Of a stretch of 64,000 bases of DNA, positions 61,323 to 64,000 are shown one piece after another; the stretch's first letter is position 1, and each line of letters begins with the position of its first letter. The translations under genes and the position numbers were made by a program. Source of the stretch: an uncultured Erythrobacter sp. (GTDB taxonomy: Bacteria > Pseudomonadota > Alphaproteobacteria > Sphingomonadales > Sphingomonadaceae); NCBI GenBank assembly GCA_947499095.1, contig CANMMR010000001.1:543587-607586 (forward strand), written 5' to 3'. Under the pieces are notes generated by a model that was not told the DNA's origin, made no database searches, and saw only the letters and a list, made by a program, of their open reading frames with translations.

Positions 61323-62736
61323 ACCGCACGCCAGCAGGCCTGACCGTCAGGCCCAGCGCATCGCGCCGATGCCAGCGCCAGCCGAGCAGCAGCGCGGCGA
61401 CCGTAAGACCTGTCGCAAGTCCGATCCACACGCCCACGCCTTCGAGCGGTGTGGCGAAACCGAGCACCAGCGCCGTGCCGATCCCCGGCACCCAATAGGC
61501 AAAGGCGGCAATCCACATCGGGATGCGCGTGTCCTGCAGACCGCGCAGGGCACCCGCCGCGACCGCCTGCATGCCGTCGAACAGCTGGAAGGCCGCGGCG
61601 ACCACGATGTAGGTGAGCGCGAAGCCGACCAGATCCGCATTGGCCGGGTCCCACGGGTCGATATAGATCGCCAACAGCGGCTTGGGGATCGCGACCATGG
61701 CAATCGCCGTCAGCAGCATGAAGCCGGTGCCGATCACGATCGCGCTCCACCCGGCGCGCTTCATACCCTCGGTGTCGCGCGCGCCATAGAAATAGCCGAC
61801 GCGGATGGTCGCGGCCTGGCCCACCCCGAAGGGCACCTGGAAGGCGAGCGCCGCAATCTGCAGCGCGACCGTGTGCGCGGCGAGCTGGGTCGCGCCGATA
61901 TTGCCCATCAGGAAGGCGGCCGCGCCGAAGATCCCGGCCTCCGCGGTGATCGTCAGCGCAATCGGCGTGCCAACACGCACGATCTGCATGAAGCGCGGCC
62001 AGTCCGGCGACCACCAGCGTCCGAAGATGCGATAGCGATGCAAGCGCGGGTCGAGGCGGATCGCGACCACATAGGCAAGCAGCGTCACCAGCGTGGTAAT
62101 GATCGTCGCCACTGCGGCGCCGCGCAGGCCCAGCTCTGGCGCGCCCAGATTACCGAAGATGAAGGCGTAATTTGCCAGCGCGTTGACGAAGATGCCGCCC
62201 GCCGTGATCGCCGTCGCGAAGATCGGCCGGTCGAGCGTCGAGACGAAACTGCGCAGCACATTGTTGGTCAGGAACGGTGCCATCGAAATGACGAGGATGG
62301 TGTTGTACTCCAGCGCCAGCGCAATGATGCGCGGCTCCTGGCCCGTCACTCGCATCAGCGGCCCGAGCAGCAGGCACAGCCCGACACCGCCGAGGCCCGA
62401 GAAGACGGACAGCCACAAAGCCATACGAACCGTGCGCCGGACAGGCCGCAGTGCCGGAGCGCGCTCGCCAAGTTCCGCCGCCGCGACGGGTGCGACCGCT
62501 CCGGTAAGGCCGGACAGCGCCCACATAACGAGGCCGAAAAGAGCGATCGCCAAGGCCGAAGCCGCCAGCTGTTCCTCTCCCAGCCGCGCAATGAAGATCA
62601 CGTCGATGGCGTAGGTGAGCATCTGGAGCAGATTGGCAGCCGCCAGCGGCCAGCTCAGCCGGAACGTCGCACGGATTTCGTCGCGCCAACCGTCGCTGCT
62701 GCTAGGCGGGGGAGTGAAAGAAAGCGCCCGAATCAT
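61303..62736 (-). CDS. MATE family efflux transporter
   Basis: A 477-residue inner-membrane exporter with twelve predicted helices in two homologous bundles (residues about 30-240 and 260-460). The N-terminus has the MATE signature SWPLAAANLLQMLTYAIDVIFIARLGEEQLAASALA, and the second half VGTPIALTITAEAGIFGAAAFLMGNIGATQLAAHTVALQIAAL. It would export drugs or metabolites in exchange for Na+ or H+. The ATG at 62736 (MIRALSF) is chosen over a TTG at 62745. Confidence 0.92.
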   Translation of the reverse strand: MIRALSFTPPPSSSDGWRDEIRATFRLSWPLAAANLLQMLTYAIDVIFIARLGEEQLAASALAIALFGLVMWALSGLTGAVAPVAAAELGERAPALRPVRRTVRMALWLSVFSGLGGVGLCLLLGPLMRVTGQEPRIIALALEYNTILVISMAPFLTNNVLRSFVSTLDRPIFATAITAGGIFVNALANYAFIFGNLGAPELGLRGAAVATIITTLVTLLAYVVAIRLDPRLHRYRIFGRWWSPDWPRFMQIVRVGTPIALTITAEAGIFGAAAFLMGNIGATQLAAHTVALQIAALAFQVPFGVGQAATIRVGYFYGARDTEGMKRAGWSAIVIGTGFMLLTAIAMVAIPKPLLAIYIDPWDPANADLVGFALTYIVVAAAFQLFDGMQAVAAGALRGLQDTRIPMWIAAFAYWVPGIGTALVLGFATPLEGVGVWIGLATGLTVAALLLGWRWHRRDALGLTVRPAGVRSMPPAA

Positions 62737-62924
62737 GGGAAGCAAACCGGATTAGTTGCTGACCGGCGCGTGGCAATCGGTTCTTGCTTGGCGGGCGAAA
62801 GATGGGCGCATCTGCTGCTTAAATACAACGATTCCCGATATGCCTCAGGGCACCGGGATTATCTCGAGTTCTGGAGTACGCTTTCTAAAGGATTATGGTG
62901 TTGGACTGCTTCTGGGAGAAATCG

Positions 62925-63773
62925 ATGTCACTGCCCACCAATGCTCAACCTCAAACGGTTCCTGACGACCAGCGTCGCAGCGCGCGTCGCCGGTTGCGTT
63001 TGCGAGCCTGCATTCGGGGCGTCGACCGGTGCTTCACGCTCGAGGTACTCGACATTTCGGAGCGCGGAATGCTGTTTCGCGGGACTGCCGCGCTGGAGGT
63101 GGGCGACGGGATCGAGATCGAATTAAACGGTCCGACCGAAAGAACCATTTCGGGGAAAGTCGTCTGGGCGCAAGGCAAGAGTTTCGGATGCTATCTCGAA
63201 CGCGATTTGACGACGGCAGAAATGGCCCGCGCTCTGCTACGCGCCCGACCGCTTCCGACTGACGATACTCCGCCACCACTGGCCGACCTGCGAGCATTCG
63301 GCGAACGCGTACGGGAATTGCGCCAGCGTTCGCCCTATACGATGAAGGAACTGGCGGCGATCGTTCAGGTCTCGAAACCGACATTGTGGAAGTGGGAGAC
63401 GGGCAAGGCGCGCCCGCGGGAAGTTGCCCTGCAGGCCCCGGCGCGCGCATTGGAAACGGATGCTGCCCACCTGCTGTACGGCATCGACCGCGTCGTCCCA
63501 TCAATCAGCGAAAATCCTAGGGGGTACCGAAGTCGAACAGATCGCACATTTCCCCGACTTCATTGCGCACTGCAGGATGGCGATAGCCCGCCGGGCTCGG
63601 GTGGACGCCTCCAAGGTGACGATCACTATCGACTGGGATTAAAGCACGCACTCTTGAGAGGTGCGGACGCATCGACTTGCCTGAAACTTATGCCGCGATT
63701 ACTCTGTTCTCCCGAAATACGGTTAAAAGGTTGCCTAAAAGGCAACATAGTGGCGCAATACCTCGCCCTGTAG
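62925..63773 (+). CDS. PilZ-XRE regulator, C-terminus frameshifted
   Basis: N-terminal PilZ domain (RRSARRRLRLRACIRGVDRCFTLEVLDISERGML, residues 16-95) then a helix-turn-helix of the XRE type (FGERVRELRQRSPYTMKELAAIVQVSKPTLWKWETGKARPRE). PilZ usually senses c-di-GMP (the RxxxR motif is present as RRSARRR). After codon 198 the frame becomes unlike a protein; reading +1 from 63524 gives GTEVEQIAHFPDFIAHCRMAIARRARVDASKVTITIDWD and a stop at 63642, which is the expected C-terminus. The G-run at 63520-63524 has probably gained one base. The ribosome site GGGAGA supports the ATG at 62925. Confidence 0.75.
   Translation: MSLPTNAQPQTVPDDQRRSARRRLRLRACIRGVDRCFTLEVLDISERGMLFRGTAALEVGDGIEIELNGPTERTISGKVVWAQGKSFGCYLERDLTTAEMARALLRARPLPTDDTPPPLADLRAFGERVRELRQRSPYTMKELAAIVQVSKPTLWKWETGKARPREVALQAPARALETDAAHLLYGIDRVVPSISENPRGYRSRTDRTFPRLHCALQDGDSPPGSGGRLQGDDHYRLGLKHALLRGADASTCLKLMPRLLCSPEIRLKGCLKGNIVAQYLAL
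63730..63746. repeat. Palindrome GTTGCC-TAAAA-GGCAAC
   Basis: A perfect 6-bp inverted repeat around TAAAA. The inverted form of its core, TGCCTTTTAGGCA, is the first hairpin of the candidate RNA at 41555-41567. The surrounding 63643-63924 is AT-richer and has no supportable gene after the frameshifted regulator. Confidence 0.4.
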
Positions 63774-63924
63774 CGTCCCAATTCTGTACAGTTTGGGGAT
63801 TCAGCCGCCGACTGGAGAGTGACCGGCTGGCACAAATCACTATTGCAATAAGAAAGATATTTTCGTTTCTCACGAAATCTGAGCGAACGCATTTGGCCGA
63901 TCGCGGTTTCAGCGTATGGACTTA

Positions 63925-64000
63925 GATGTGATTCACCAGCCTCCAGCGAGGAGGTGTGGTGGATGGCGGATTTCTTCTGGTTTTCGGATGAGCAGTGGGC
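63925..64000 (+). mobile_element. IS5-family insertion sequence, left end (cut by window edge)
   Basis: The transposase start lies at 63963. The likely left end is the GATGTGATTCACC at about 63925, after a TTA that could be part of the TA target. The exact boundary and right end are outside the window. Confidence 0.55.
63963..64000 (+). CDS. IS5-family transposase, N-terminal fragment
   Basis: Only 12 complete codons are in the window: MADFFWFSDEQW. The 'FWxSDxQW' start is typical of IS5/IS427-type transposases in alphaproteobacteria (MADxFWxSDEQWxRIxP). The rest is past the right edge. A GAGGAGG ribosome site lies 12 bases upstream of the ATG. Confidence 0.75.
   Translation, partial: MADFFWFSDEQW

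Noticed and set aside
61267..63126. 619-residue plus-strand frame antisense to the MATE gene
   Set aside because: Arg/Gln/His-rich shadow with no domain; the MATE gene on the minus strand is clear.
63626..63892. 88-residue minus-strand frame near the right end
   Set aside because: No ribosome site, no hydrophobic or domain pattern, and it overlaps the palindrome; likely chance.

Overview
The window reads as one stretch of chromosome from an alphaproteobacterium of the order Sphingomonadales, most like the Erythrobacteraceae. This is a judgement from gene content and protein style, without a database search. Pointers are a CtrA cell-cycle regulator, an HWE-type histidine kinase, a DUF4167 protein, a bacterial CDC48-type AAA ATPase, a CIRCE-controlled groESL operon, high GC, and a 'TTCGACAAGCTCAGG' type extragenic repeat. 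It is mostly core chromosome, with one insertion sequence starting at the right edge. I found no tRNA, rRNA, CRISPR array, prophage or classical defence island.

Layout. 1-4.1 kb: the 3' end of an ABC substrate-binding protein, a DUF4112 protein, and the overlapping kynA-kynB-kynU operon (tryptophan to anthranilate). 4.1-9.8 kb: small lipoproteins, an HNH nuclease, gluQRS, a HIG1-like membrane protein, a cobalamin adenosyltransferase, 3-hydroxybutyryl-CoA dehydrogenase and small envelope proteins. 9.8-19.8 kb: mutS divergent from maeB, a class V PLP enzyme, an SDR, an aldehyde dehydrogenase, and trmB with partners. 19.9-25.2 kb: an SLC13/RCK permease, ctrA, rpoN and lptB. 25.4-36.6 kb: pmbA with a BON-MscS channel, ppa, hisS-prfA-prmC, DUF4167, lnt and metK. 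36.7-41.4 kb: a minus-strand acyl-CoA operon (scoA, acid phosphatase lipoprotein, scoB, nitronate monooxygenase, CaiB/BaiF transferase). 41.7-49.3 kb: the CDC48-type ATPase, then polA, an HWE kinase and an MscS channel on the minus strand. 49.5-57.7 kb: an acidic lipoprotein, a beta-lactamase-like protein, a host-attachment-family protein, an LvaA-LvaB-like fused kinase with an acyl-CoA dehydrogenase, a DUF305-LVIVD secreted protein and an EEP-family membrane protein. 57.7-64 kb: a BLUF photoreceptor, groESL, an MscS channel, a MATE exporter, a frameshifted PilZ-XRE regulator and the start of an IS5-family element.

Most interesting points. (1) Four long intergenic hairpins (8.3, 24.3, 29.15 and 29.4 kb) share an inner arm, and three share a loop, while the outer arms change in a compensated way. 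(2) A fused 4-hydroxyacyl-CoA-kinase-like protein (APH fold plus DUF6285) overlaps an acyl-CoA dehydrogenase gene, matching the chemistry of levulinate LvaABC and mammalian ACAD10/11. (3) A candidate small RNA or attenuator with promoter and terminator lies in the 335-base gap before the CDC48 gene. (4) ctrA has a structured 3' UTR. (5) A probable SahR-type operator precedes metK. (6) An acid phosphatase lipoprotein is wedged between the two subunits of a CoA transferase.
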